Shown here piece by piece: positions 13,801 to 25,450 of a DNA stretch of 64,000 nt. How positions within the stretch are numbered: the first letter of the stretch is position 1; the number at the start of each line of letters is the position of its first letter. A program made the position numbers and the translations under genes. Source of the DNA: Acridotheres tristis (Eukaryota > Chordata > Aves > Passeriformes > Sturnidae). The stretch spans positions 9,095,034-9,159,033 of the forward strand of contig CM072888.1 of NCBI GenBank assembly GCA_037013685.1, written 5' to 3'. The notes below the pieces were generated by a model. It searched no databases and had not been told where the DNA came from. It saw only the letters and a program-made list of their open reading frames with translations.

Positions 13801-14249
13801 CATGAAAAAATGATTGATATTAAACAACGAAACATCTCGTTGCTGGGAAGAGATGGCAGATTCAGAGAGTCCTTTGTCCTGGTATTCTGGACCAGAGGAA
13901 AAAACTGAACAGTCCCAGAAAAAACACAGTCCTGGGAAAACTTTTCATGCTGTAGCCAACAAGGAAAATAAGCCAAAAAAAAACAAACAAAAAAAAGGCA
14001 AAGAAAATCTCCCTGTCTCTCTCTTGCTCTGCACCCTAATCTCTGTGTTTTGAATACAAACACCTTAAGCATTCCACCACTTCTCCCCCATCTCTATCTC
14101 TGGGCCTAAATTAAAGCTACATTTCTGGACAGAAAGAAAAAAACAGACAATGGGACATCAGACCATGCAGTCACCCCAGCACACTATTGTCTTTGCATGA
14201 AGTTATATTCATAGATTATACTAGATATTTGATTTCATTTAGGTGGTTT

Positions 14250-14268
14250 AAAAAAAAAAAAAAAAAAA
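14250..14268. repeat. poly-A run
   Basis: Nineteen consecutive A residues. A simple homopolymer with no element body recognised upstream. Confidence 0.85.
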
Positions 14269-16099
14269 GCCTTCTGGATAAATACCAAACCACACGAAGT
14301 TTAAATTAAATAGAAATTGATAGAATACTTATTTACTTCTCTAGCCAAAACAAGGACTGATGCTGATGTTAAGAAAGCTAAGCAATGATTAAAACAATAC
14401 AGAAGTGGAATGTGAGGAAAAAGAAAACTATAACATAGAATTTTATTTTCCGTCCTCTAGATTATTTTATCTTTTTAGGTATCTATGTTTGTACAACCAA
14501 TATCTGGAAGTATTCCAATTGCCTAAATGAGGATCAAGGTTCCAAAAAGAATTAAAATGCTTGAGAAAACAATTGGAACACAGCTTGCTACTTAGAAATT
14601 ATAAAATCATTCACAATTCCTTTCTCATTTTTTGCCAGTTAATAAAGCAGGCTAATAATTTAAAAACTAGTTACTACATGTTTCCTCTGAATACATTTAT
14701 TCATCATGAACATTATTTGCCTAAAAAAGATGATTAGTAATATAATTTACTTTTCTGTGAAAATGAAATTTGCTCTGGGTTGGAAACACAACAGGCACCT
14801 TTGTACATGAGCCTGACAATTCAAGACCACTTATGTGTACATTTCTGTAAAAAGTGACTCACCAAATCCTTTCTTGCCACACTTCAGTGATCTCTCACTG
14901 GATGGAAATTCTTCTGCTGAAACCAGCAGAAAATATTTGCCTGCAGCTTGTTGTGTGAGTAAGTCTTCTACCTTATTAAAATACTTTGATAAGCCATGGA
15001 AATGTACCATAAAATATCTTTTGTATTGAGGAGTAATGCATCAGCATTGATAATCAGTTTTTAGTCCAAAATGGTAATGACCAATGATCATGACAACTCT
15101 AAGAAAAATCTTAATTTCAATTTGAAACAATTATTAAACTGCCAACGTTTACAAAGACTGCCATAACATTGGTACTTTGCAGAAATACAACCTTTTGACA
15201 ACTAGGAGGGAAAAAAAAATTGTCACATAATGAACACAATTCACACAAATGTGCTGCTTCTTCTTTTTAGCAAGTTGTTAATACTAAATTTAAAAAATAA
15301 TGACAAGACAAAAACAATCATCACTTAACTGGCATAATTTGCAGATGAATTTTCAGCAGTATTGATGTATTTCCTGAATATAAGACGTGTGTGGAAGATT
15401 TGAAATATTTCTATATTAAACAAAGTTCTGCAATATTTGACAATATTGAAAGCTTTCAGGACTGCAGAGACTATTCATAGAAGAGGCTTTTCCCCATCAA
15501 GAACTATGGAAAGCAACAATTAATTTCGAAAACAGGGAGCATACAACCCCTTGAATCAGCAAATGAAACAACAAAATAGTCAGCAGGCAGCCAAATCACT
15601 CCTGGTTTTTATCACCAGAAGAGCAGAGGGAGCCTGAGGGATTACTGGTGAACACATTGGGCTTCTCAGAACAGCAGGGAATTTCACCCAGTTTATGTTT
15701 AACAGGAAAACATTTTGTAGTTTGGAAATTCCTTGTTTAATTCGGCCCTAACTTTTCTATATCAAAATGAACTGTAAAGGCTGGAGATGAAAGAGCAGAA
15801 ATAGTTTCCTGGCAAGGGAACATACACAAAAATCATATGGTTTGGCATTTTGGTTCTTTTGGTTTTGTTTCTTTTTATAAGCATCAGCTATGGATACAAA
15901 TCTGCTGGGCTTTGAGTCATGGAATAGCATTTTACAAAACACTTGTGCAACCTCCAATATTGTGTGGTTTTGTACAAAAAAACAACATCAAATACAATCA
16001 AATACATGCTCAGCCTGCCCTTTGAAACAGACAAGCTCATCCTAAGTATCCCTAGCTGAGGAAACAAATCTTCCACTGCTTTTCCAGGAGGCAGAGGTT

Positions 16100-16129
16100 A
16101 AAAAAAAAATAAAAAAAAAAAAAAAAAAA
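16100..16129. repeat. A-rich tract
   Basis: Ten A, one T, then nineteen A. It could be the tail of an old retroposed sequence, but I see no target-site duplication or recognisable body beside it. Confidence 0.85.
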
Positions 16130-17351
16130 GGAATCCTGCCTTCATAAGTCTTGTTTAAGCCCCACTTTGGTAAGATTTTTAGTTAGCTGCTTGTGATTAC
16201 AAAAAATAGCTTTGAAGTAATGATACCTAAATTTCAGTTGAGATTATAAACAATTGAATGATGCAAAAGTTGTTAGCTTTGTTTTTTAAATTAAATCCCC
16301 AAGACTTAAATTTTCTGAAGTGACCTGTTGTAAGAGTAAAATAATAGTTTTTCATCTAGTGGATCTGAATTCAGGAAGGAATCTTTAGTTGTAACCCTTC
16401 TATAACTGAAGATAATTTTTTTCTTTTTTTTTTTCTCTTATTGTAGGTATAAGAGAAATCATTATCAGTATATTCTTTAGCACTTAGAGCTCTGTTCATT
16501 ATGGAAATCCCTGTGATTGATTTTTAACAGGAAAAGAGAAGAAAAGAGAAGAAAACAACTGTGAAGTCCTATTAACAGGTGTGTAAAGATTCAAGAGACA
16601 AGACAAATGAAGAACTGTCTTTCAAAACTTGCTTTGAGACATCCTGAGTTTGCACTACATGCATCAATTATGTTTCTATTCTGAAAAAGCTTCACACACT
16701 GATTGTGAATAACCCATGCTTAAAAACAGCAAATTCTTGGAAGAATAAGATTTTTAAAGTATTGTTACGAATGAGCAGAAGAAGAACCACATAAAACAAA
16801 CAAATAAGAAACACCAGAGATTTCTTTGAGGAGTCACTGCAGTCCTGACATATGTAGGCTGAAGTTTATAATCTTCCATAGACTATGGTTCATTTGTTTG
16901 AAATGGAAATGGAAGAATTAAATATAGAAATATAAAAATCATTACCTCATGACAAAATTAAATTAGAAACACAGAAATCAATACTGACTTTCTGTCTTTA
17001 ATGCATTCCAGTTCATCTTCTTATTTCATGATGCAATATAGATAAAATATTGGCTTAATTTAGAATTTACCTATTTAAAAGGTTTTCATTAGGGTCTTTT
17101 CATGAGCAGAATTTCTTGTTTGATTATCACTGCTGTATCTGGAACACCTTTTTAGCAAACTCCAAGGCAGTAAGCAAATGACAAAAATGTATGTTCGTGT
17201 GTCTAACCATAGCAGAGCCATAGGCTGTGCTGTTTCTGTAGGAGACTCTGTTCCACCATGCCATGCATTGCAAAGTGAAGCCAAAATACATCAAATTAAT
17301 GGAGAGGAAAGACGATCCCATGCTAATTCTTCCCCCTTTCTCACTGTGCAG

Positions 17352-17757
17352 CCATCAGCAGTCCCCTTGTAAAAGAAGAAGGAGCTGAAGTCAACGCTGT
17401 AAGATGAGCTTCCTCGTACCTCCGTGTGACATGGTTCCGTGAATAATTTATGTATCAGACACCGATCTTGGAGCTGTTCATCTTTCATGGAGCAGCAGCC
17501 AGAGCCCACATGGAGGCTGCAGTCACCATCTCGAGAGGCACATGGCACAGCTGACACCGCAGAGAACAAAGCAAGGAGGCGATCTTGTTGCCAGGGTTTT
17601 CCTGGCACGGGACGATGACGAGGGCTGAGAGCTGCATTTGGACAAATGGATTCCCCAGTTCTGGCTCAAGCACTGCACAAGCTGCCTCCTCTGCTCATGG
17701 CACAGCTGAGATGCCGTGTTACCTTTCCTCTTCATCACCATGAGCCAATTGCTTATG
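17352..17757 (+). ncRNA. Candidate spliced non-coding or 5'-UTR exon
   Basis: A 406-bp block clearly richer in GC than its flanks, with about 12 CpG sites where the neighbourhood has very few. On the plus strand it is preceded by a well-formed acceptor: branch-point-like TGCTAAT at 17321-17327, a long C/T tract, then CAG ending at 17351. It is followed by a consensus donor, ATG|GTAAGT at 17755-17763. All three plus-strand frames hit stops within the first 60 bp, so an internal coding exon is excluded. It fits a lncRNA or 5'-UTR exon. An ATG in good context (CACCATGA) at 17740 opens six codons up to the donor. The minus strand carries open frames of 62-105 codons with a cysteine-containing stretch, but no matching splice sites or recognised domain. 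Presence is directly visible; function is inferred. Confidence 0.4.
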
Positions 17758-19732
17758 GTAAGTCACATGCAGATAGGTAAAAATCAATTGTCGGCTTCAC
17801 TCTAAGAATATTGCTGAATCGATGATGCTGCCTACAGGCTACATTAACACTGTGTCTGGCCACAGACTGGAATCACACCTGTAGTAATTCACTGCAATAA
17901 ATAGCATTCCAAATAATATTCCCCCAAAAATATCCCTTCTCCTCTTTTTTATTTTGCTTGATTTTTTTTTTTATTATTTTATTTTTTGGTTGGTTGGTTG
18001 TATTATTTTAGTTTTCAAGGACTGCTTTCATCAGTTGTTAATAACCACATAATGAAAGAAATTACCAGGATTCAGGAACTGTGAAAATACAGTACATGTT
18101 GCCAGTCTTTAAGGGAAGGATTTTCAGGTACCAAAATTCTAAAAATCAGTAATAGCTCAATGGTAGCTAAAACTTATATTAATTTAGTGCCACTATATAA
18201 TTATTGTGTGGATATTTGATTGCATATCACATGAATCATTTACAAGGAAATATTTTTCCTAGTTGCATGCCATGCTGCAAAAAGCATATAACTGGTATAT
18301 AATAAGGGCATGTCTCCAGGATGCAATGCTTATATGTAAGAAGGAAATAGGTAGCATCATTCTACTTCTGGCCTGGAAGAAGAATAGAGAATATCTAATT
18401 CTTCAGTTACTCTTGCACAGTAATCTCTAAGTTATGAGACTCTATTGAGTGTTTTGATTACACACATTACAGTCATACGAATTTACAAAAAAAAATATAA
18501 AGAAATTGTGACAGAGCTAGTTAAAATTGTTGTGATTATATGATTATTGTTTGGGGTAAAGTGATAAGTCTTTATACCAAGGGTGATGAAAAAGCTGGAT
18601 ATGGAATGAGGGAAAAAGCAAACGTGAAAATACTCTACCTGGATAGAAAATATTAAATCATGTATCAGTATGAGAGTACTGGCTTAAGGAAGTACAACAA
18701 GCTTGCAATTATCTCTTACCTACAAGAGCACCTTGATTTATGCTATCAAAAAAGTGTGTTATTTTTGAGCTTAAATTGAGAAATCCAATGCTACAGAAAG
18801 AAAGTGACCATTATAAAGCAGGAACAGGTTGGAGATAGCACGGAAATATATTTTATATAGTATTCTTCTGTTCTTTAAATTTAAAAATCTCCACTTACTT
18901 CAACAAAGATATGAAGGGATTTTCCTTGAAGTCATCCCTACTGAAAATAATCAGAAATCGAAATGGAAATTGTATAATTAAAATGCTCTTCATTAGACCT
19001 CTTTATGATAAAATTAAAGGACTGAACCACATTAGTTTATTAATGCTTAACAAAGTGCAGACTGGAACATAAGAGCTAAAACCCATATCATCTTCTTGTT
19101 GTCACTGCATGTTTGGGACATTTGCTACAATTCTTGACACTACATTCCATGAATATATATATATATCTTTAAGTGGTACTATATTAACATTTGAATTTTC
19201 TGAAATTGTGGGACCTGCATACATCTTCTCAGTTGAAAAGATATTCACTGACTTCCATTTATGTAACACTGAAATCAATTAAAAAAAAATACAAAAATAA
19301 TAAAAAAGAAAGCAGTATGTGTTGAAAAGTGAAACTTTCATGTTATTTGGGTATGAACAGCATTTGGACATATAAAATCAAAAGTGATATTCAGTATCTG
19401 AATCTTCTCAACAGAGTTATTTTAAAAAATACTAATGTACAAAGACAATGACTCTCCCTCTATTTATTTTTGGGAAAAAAGGCACCTGCTTTAAATGTTT
19501 TAATCTTAAATGGCTTCATCATCCATTAAGACTCAAAGGATGTTTAAAACCTATTAATAAAACCAGAATTATTTAGGCAAAGCTGATTACCTAAAATAAA
19601 CATTATGCTCAATAGACTCTACCTGAGGTCGCAACAGGTATAACTTTAATACTGGAACAAAGTTGCAGCAGTACTTTAAATCTAGTTTCTGGTTATCCAT
19701 AACTCCTTCTCTGGAACCACGTGCTACAATAT
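17758..19732. other. AT-rich non-coding stretch, no gene seen
   Basis: Unique AT-rich DNA. It starts with the GTAAGT donor of the exon candidate and contains a T-rich tract at 17945-18010 and a short TA run near 19155-19168. No exon or repeat family was recognised. Confidence 0.65.
17945..18010. repeat. T-rich low-complexity tract
   Basis: T runs broken by single A residues (TTTTATT units), leading into four TTGG units and ATTATTTT. It has no fixed period beyond the short TTGG array. Confidence 0.75.
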
Positions 19733-19969
19733 CCCTTCCCTTCCCTTCCCTTCCCTTCCCTTCCCTTCCCTTCCCTTCCCTTCCCTTCCCTTCCCTTCCC
19801 TTCCCTTCCCTTCCCTTCCCTTCCCTTCCCTTCCCTTCCCTTCCCTTCCCTTCCCTTCCCTTCCCTTCCCTTCCCTTCCCTTCCCTTCCCTTCCCTTCCC
19901 TTCCCTTCCCTTCCCTTCCCTTCCCTTCCCTTCCCTTCCCTTCCCTTCCTTTCCCTTCCCTTCCCTTCT
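19733..19969. repeat. (CCCTT)n / (AAGGG)n microsatellite
   Basis: About 237 bp, roughly 47 units of CCCTT, with essentially one substitution (a T for C at about 19950). It is almost pure, which implies recent expansion and probable length polymorphism. Because the pentamer lacks stop codons in any frame, long Leu-Pro-Phe-Pro-Ser and Arg-Glu-Gly-Lys frames run through it and are artefacts. The minus strand, GGGAA repeated, has regularly spaced GGG triplets with AA spacers and so satisfies the G-quadruplex rule. The homopurine/homopyrimidine asymmetry also permits triplex DNA. Confidence 0.97.
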
Positions 19970-19970
19970 T

Positions 19971-22900
19971 CTAAAAGTCAAATTCCATTCCTGTTTTTTT
20001 CTAACATCCAAGTGGTTACCAATGGGGACCATGGTTATTTTGTTTTAGAGGTTTTATTTTAAAATAAACCCTCCTATTTTAAAATATAATTCTTGTCATG
20101 TAAAAATATTAAACACCAATCTGTTTTTCAGCGTTAGAAGTATGAAGGGAAATTAATATACTCATTAAACTTCTTAATTCAATGATGGACAAATAGAACT
20201 CTGTGTGATCACGAGGGAATAGTCCTTGCAAGATTCCTGTGGAGTAAAATAGACATGGACAATTAAAGCATGTAAGAGATTACAGAAAATAAATGGGATG
20301 TGTGAACTTTTGTATAAATACTTATTTTAAGCATTAAACAATATAATATTACTATACATTTTATCAGGTCTTGATTAAGAAATAATAAAACTATATTAAG
20401 CTTTCTAATGCTCTCAAAACCCACTAAAAGGTGTATAAAATAATGCATCTAACTAGAATAAAAACACAAAGATAAAACCAATCTGAAATTAAATTACAAC
20501 TTGACATTTTTATTTATTCAGTTAATTTGCCTCTGTAAGGGAGACATTATTCTAATTTGCAGGTTTGCATATTTCAGGAGCAATTTGCACTAACATCTCA
20601 AAGAACATTTTTAACCAAAAATTAAAATGTATTCACCATAAGGAATTATAACCAAGTTATCACAGTCATAACATTTTTTCCTAAAAATTTATTTCATTAC
20701 AATAAATTGTTATGCTGAAACCAGAGTATTTAATAAATTTGAATAATCTCATTTAGAACCAGATATCTAAAATACAGTAAAATAGGCAGATTTTTTGGAC
20801 CTCAAGTCAATCTTTCCAAACACTTTTCTTGAAAAGCACTTTCATAAGGATAATTTCTGCAACTTCAGGTTTTATTCCTGTTAGAACCAAGGACTGATTT
20901 TTTAAAATGTTGATTTTTTTTCCAAGTGGAACATGATGATACAGCCATACAGCTTATGAGCTCACTTTCCATGGAGCAGTGATTCAGCTGAACTGTTCCT
21001 CTATGTTTGGATGCCAGTTCACAACAGTAGAATTTATTGCTAGATGCTGAGATTGTTTTTTGCTTGAAAGTTTTATGCAATTTTTTGGTAGGTCTTGTTT
21101 ACTTGGAGATGGGACATATTACCAACTTCAGGAAGCTCAAAAAATTTCATCTATAAATATCCTTTATGATCATCTATTAAAAAAAATCATGGTTTAGAGT
21201 AAAACAAGAAGAAAGTTACTTAATCCATCCAAAGGACAAATTAATTAATTATTATGCATCAGATAATTTTGTCCAAAGAACATTGACCAGATTCAGAGCT
21301 GTAGTAAACACATTCAGGTCAGGCAGTACACAGCGTGATACCAGCTTAAGTGAACCCTGAAGCAGCTGCATTTTCAGCTAAACATGATTTGTATAAAAGG
21401 AAAAGCAGCTCTCACCTAATCATGGTCACTCCCAATCCCTCAGTGTCTCCAGTGAATGGGTTGGTTGCTTGTCCTGCACCTGCACTACCAAAAAGCTTTT
21501 CCCTAAACAATTCTGTGTGCTAAATTAACTTTCCCCTTACCGCTGGCCAGAGAACACCTCTTCCATCATGAATATTCCTATGCATTGTCCAATCCACAGG
21601 CATCATAAATCCATGCCAGTGGCTGGGCATGAAAAGACGAGTTTTAAAATGCCCTATTAAGTGAACCTCATAGAATGATGTCTCAGGCAAATATCTCGAC
21701 TTAGTTAAAGAACATGTCAGAACAAAGACTTTTATTAGCACAAAACTTCTTGCAGTTGGTGATGTGCTTTTGCCGTGTCTTTTGAAACAATGTTGCCCTC
21801 TAGCTTTCAAGGAACGGAAATAAAACAGAATAATTTAAGAAAATACATTATGTGACTTGGAAGAGACCAATCCAACTTGGAATTTGTCTGTATATTTCTT
21901 ATTCATCTGAAATCTTTGGCCTCATCCTGAGTTTTTAGCTCCAACAAATCAGCATTTCAGTCAACAGCCTGAACAGGATGATGAATGAAATAAATTAAAT
22001 TTTTGAAGTCTTCACCCAAACAAGAGAGATATTATAGAATGGTGTCTGCCTCCACTACTTCTCCTATCAGATTTTTTTCGTCTAAAAGATTGTATTTCAA
22101 CTACTGTCTCAAGTTATGAAATACCTGAAGGACTCAAATATTTAAAATTCAATTCCTTCATAAGTACCTTTGAATTTCAATGGATTTTAATTATAATCAG
22201 AAGACATGCCTCACTGGAAATGACAAATAATAATAGGAAAACTTGTCAGAATTATATCCCAGTTCCGAGGGGAAAATACTCTCCTTCACCGATTGATCAA
22301 TAGCATCACTTCAGGGATAAAATTGTTGCAGTTCACTTTATAGAAAGAAAATGCCAAGTATCAGAGTTTTCCTACTGCTAATTCACGTTCATTAATTCAA
22401 GAACAGTGTTCTGTGAATGCAGGAATGAGTATGACTTAGATTACATTTTGGTTTCTACTCAATATTTGAACTTTGTTGAAAGCAGAACAATTTCTTTCAG
22501 TCATTTTCTGTCTCATCCCTGAATATCCTCTCAGAAAATTATTACTGATGACTCAGAAATCTTTTCTTGAACAGATGTTAAGAGCTGGTTCCAGAAAATG
22601 TTTAGGACAGCAGGAGCTCAAGAGTCTAAAGGATCAGGCACTTTTTCAAGTAATTGATGTGAAGGGAGTTATGATACAGTGCCCGAGCCTCTGAGGTGCA
22701 GTGAGAAGAGGAAAGGAGCCCTGTTCCATGGGCTGGCACTGCAGTGATGGTGGTTGAGGACAATCTCTTCCCCATGAAGAGTAGTGAGATTATGATGGAA
22801 GAGAATTCATCTATTCTCTGACCCTAAAGGGACCAGGCCTTCAGATCAAATACCATTCTTCATGAAAATTTGATTTCTTTGGTTAAGAATTTGGCTAAAT

Positions 22901-25306
22901 ATACACACATATAATTTCCAGGGTATGAACATATTAAATTGGAGACATCAGTTTGTTTTTATTTAAACTAAGCCAGGAGAAATTTTAGTGTTACCAGATA
23001 AATTACAAGTTGTTCTAGTATGAAATCTGGGAAGAGTCCTAGTTTAGATTTTAATTCCATTTTGCTATAAATAGAAAAGACTTTCCATTGTCTCATTTGA
23101 TTTGAAGGCTTATTGTTGTCAAAGATAAAGAAAATTTAAACTTCCATAGGTTGTTAATATACCTATATTTAACAAAAAAATGTAGTGCCTGCATTTATTG
23201 TCAAGTGAGAAGAGAACCTTCTGTTAGGCTCTCATCTTGTTGTGTCAGCTTCTTCCTCCAGTTAAGAGAAAAAAGCTACTTGCTCCTTTGGTCTTTAAAA
23301 CAAAAATAAATGTAGCAAAATTATAATATTAAAAATCATTCTGCGAAAATACATTTCTAGGTAACTTGCAAAGTAAAATATTCTTTGCTGTTTCCTGTAA
23401 GAAATCAGTATGTGCGTTTTAGAAACAAAAGTAAAAACAATTTGCCTATCAAAGGCAGACTGATAAAGAAATATGTTTTGGCCGACTGCACTTTGTTTTG
23501 AGGATGCAGTTTGGTGGCTTTTTCTTTATCCATATATTTTTATTTTTTAAAGCTAAAGATGTTTAAACATTTTCCTGACTTCTGTAAATCCCCAAAGTCT
23601 GTATCGTCATGAGACCAGCTGTAAAAGATAAGGGGTTTGTTAACTGTCCTTGGGGTATAAGTGAATAAAAAGGGAATTTTCATGTTAAGGCAATTCTTTC
23701 ATTCACACATAAAAAATTAATGGTGAAAAGGGTGAGATTATTTTTTAAAATTATCCAGAAGTACTAATGAAGGTCTTTACGATAATAACTCAAGGCCACA
23801 TTTTTAATTTTCTCTAAGCAGTTTCTATATTCACAGACTTGACCCAAGAACTCTGCAATAGTTTAATGTCTCAGTTGCCTTTATATAGATTTTCATACCT
23901 TCATGGCTATGAAAGATTATTTCTCTTGCTTATTTGCACACAAGAGTTTTCCCCTCCTCCATGGATAGTTCAATATATGCAGGATTTACATTTCTAATGT
24001 CTTACTCATATAAGTAAGGGAATGCAATAAAAATATGAGCCATCCTATTTTTTTCTCTAATTGCCCCTCAGATTTATGCATATTTGCATCTCTACATAGT
24101 TATTCACTGAGCATCTGGGAAAAGCCAAGGAAATCTGTTAACTGATATAAAATCAGAGTTTTTCCCTTCTATTTTCTCTCTCCAACATCATATACTTCAG
24201 AAACCCTTCAGAGTTTGCTGGAGGCTAGTAAAATTATACACAGCTGTTCTTTTCCCAGTAAAATGGAATACAGCAGCAAAGAAAAATCTACCAGAATGGA
24301 TCTTGTTTACAAAGAACGAAAGAAAAAAATATTGTAGCTAAAGAAACAAGCTTTAAACAAAGAGCAAGTAACTAAATAGTAGCAGAAATCATGAGAAATG
24401 ATGAAAGGAAAAATAAACCAAAAATCAACAACAACAAAAAGAAACCAAACAAAACCCTGAAGGAAAAACAACACAAAACACTTTTCTTAGGCAGAATGAC
24501 CTAAGGAGGAGAAACACAGTACAAACTTTTAAAATGGTTATTTTACATCTGGGGAATAGCACATCAAATAAAAATATATTCAGTAAGAGCCATTTCCTTT
24601 CTACAAGAAATAAAACGCTGCCTTTTTTTTTTCTTGCCAATCATCTGCTATTGTTCTGTCAGAAATAATACTACCAAAACCTATTGACAAAGTGAAGTCT
24701 CCAGGCAAATTTTATACAAGTGCATTGTTAAGTTGATTTCTGTGAATAAATCGCCCACCCACGTTGAGAAAGTAAGTGATACTTCACTACCTGAGTCACA
24801 CCTTCCACCTGCCTGTCCCTGGGTTTTATATGGAAGTTATTCACAAATTGTGATAAAATAAACAAGTGCCTGCATTAGCCATGGAATTTTTAAAGAGATG
24901 CTACATTTGAGTATGTTTTGTTTTGAACTTCACATTCTTATAAGAGTTTTTAAAATTAAATTTATAGAATATGTTATTTTTTTCCCCTGCCTATAATATT
25001 TACTGAATGTTGTTTAATCACTATTTCCAAACTTATGCTGAATTCTGCCAGAAAGATAAATTACCACTCCTTGCTTGTCACTTATAAATAACCTCTGTCT
25101 ATTTTTTTGTGTTTACACAGCCTTGAATATAGTTATAGAAAAACTTCTCAGAACTCTGAATTCTTTAAATTTAAAGATGAAACACATGAACGTGGCTAAT
25201 TTGTCAACATTTTTCTAGGGTTGAACAACAGCAAAAATGCCCCTTCTGGAATAAAATATAATTATACACAGAAACAAACAGCCATAGTTCATGAAGAAAA
25301 GAAAAT
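19971..25306. other. AT-rich non-coding stretch, no gene seen
   Basis: Unique AT-rich DNA. The segment 21290-21810 is somewhat richer in GC and carries a 96-codon minus-strand open frame that I do not recognise. An A/C-rich tract lies at 24419-24482. No splice-bounded open frame, repeat body or RNA gene was identified. Confidence 0.6.
24419..24482. repeat. A/C-rich low-complexity tract
   Basis: Interrupted AAC and AAAC units (AACAACAACAAAAAG and ACCAAACAAAACCC), similar in composition to the tract at 1082-1166. No parent element was recognised. Confidence 0.65.
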
Positions 25307-25312
25307 ATAAAG
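25307..25312 (+). repeat. Left target-site duplication ATAAAG
   Basis: ATAAAG lies immediately before the miniature LTR and is repeated exactly at 25445-25450 immediately after it. A 6-bp duplication is typical of class II (ERVK-like) retroviral integration in general. Confidence 0.7.
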
Positions 25313-25444
25313 GTCCTGGATCTGGCCAGGACAGGGTTAATTTTGGCAGTAGCCATGGTGGGAGGGAAATGAGTGAGTGACTAGTGGTTTGGAATGTTCC
25401 AGTGGAAACACTGAATTGGGGAATACCATTCCTAAACCACGACA
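25313..25444 (+). mobile_element. 132-bp internally deleted solo LTR
   Basis: It begins GTCCTGGATCTGGCC and continues GGACAGGGTTAATTTT, the start I recall for a widespread avian LTR (family start TGTCCTGGTTTTGG, then GGGTTAATTTTCTTCC). It ends CCTAAACCACGACA, matching the family end GGTTAAACCACGACA. The first T of the expected TG is missing. Everything between (enhancer, TATA box, poly-A region, several hundred bp) is absent. The flanks are a perfect 6-bp duplication, ATAAAG. Either the LTR was deleted in place or this short form moved as such; the intact duplication fits both. The 3' half folds into a nested hairpin (25384-25440). Confidence 0.72.
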
Positions 25445-25450
25445 ATAAAG
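25445..25450 (+). repeat. Right target-site duplication ATAAAG
   Basis: Exact copy of 25307-25312, directly after the ACGACA terminus of the miniature LTR. It defines the element's right edge. Confidence 0.7.

Larger units (their letters stand above)
13801..17351. other. AT-rich non-coding stretch, no gene seen
   Basis: Unique AT-rich DNA with A-rich runs at 13976-14000, 14250-14268 and 16100-16129. The first 250 bp after the LTR carry no recognisable proviral internal sequence. The last 30 bp hold a plausible branch point (TGCTAAT at 17321-17327) and a pyrimidine tract belonging to the exon candidate that follows. Confidence 0.65.

Noticed and set aside
17291..17741. Minus-strand cysteine-containing frames (CASRDGDC ... 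GSGCCS) resembling a small disulphide-rich protein
   Set aside because: The spacing fits no family I can name, three frames overlap, and no minus-strand splice sites support them. The plus strand has far better splice signals.
19663..20062. Long frames of Leu-Pro-Phe-Pro-Ser and Arg-Glu-Gly-Lys repeats
   Set aside because: They are produced entirely by the stop-free CCCTT/AAGGG pentamer.
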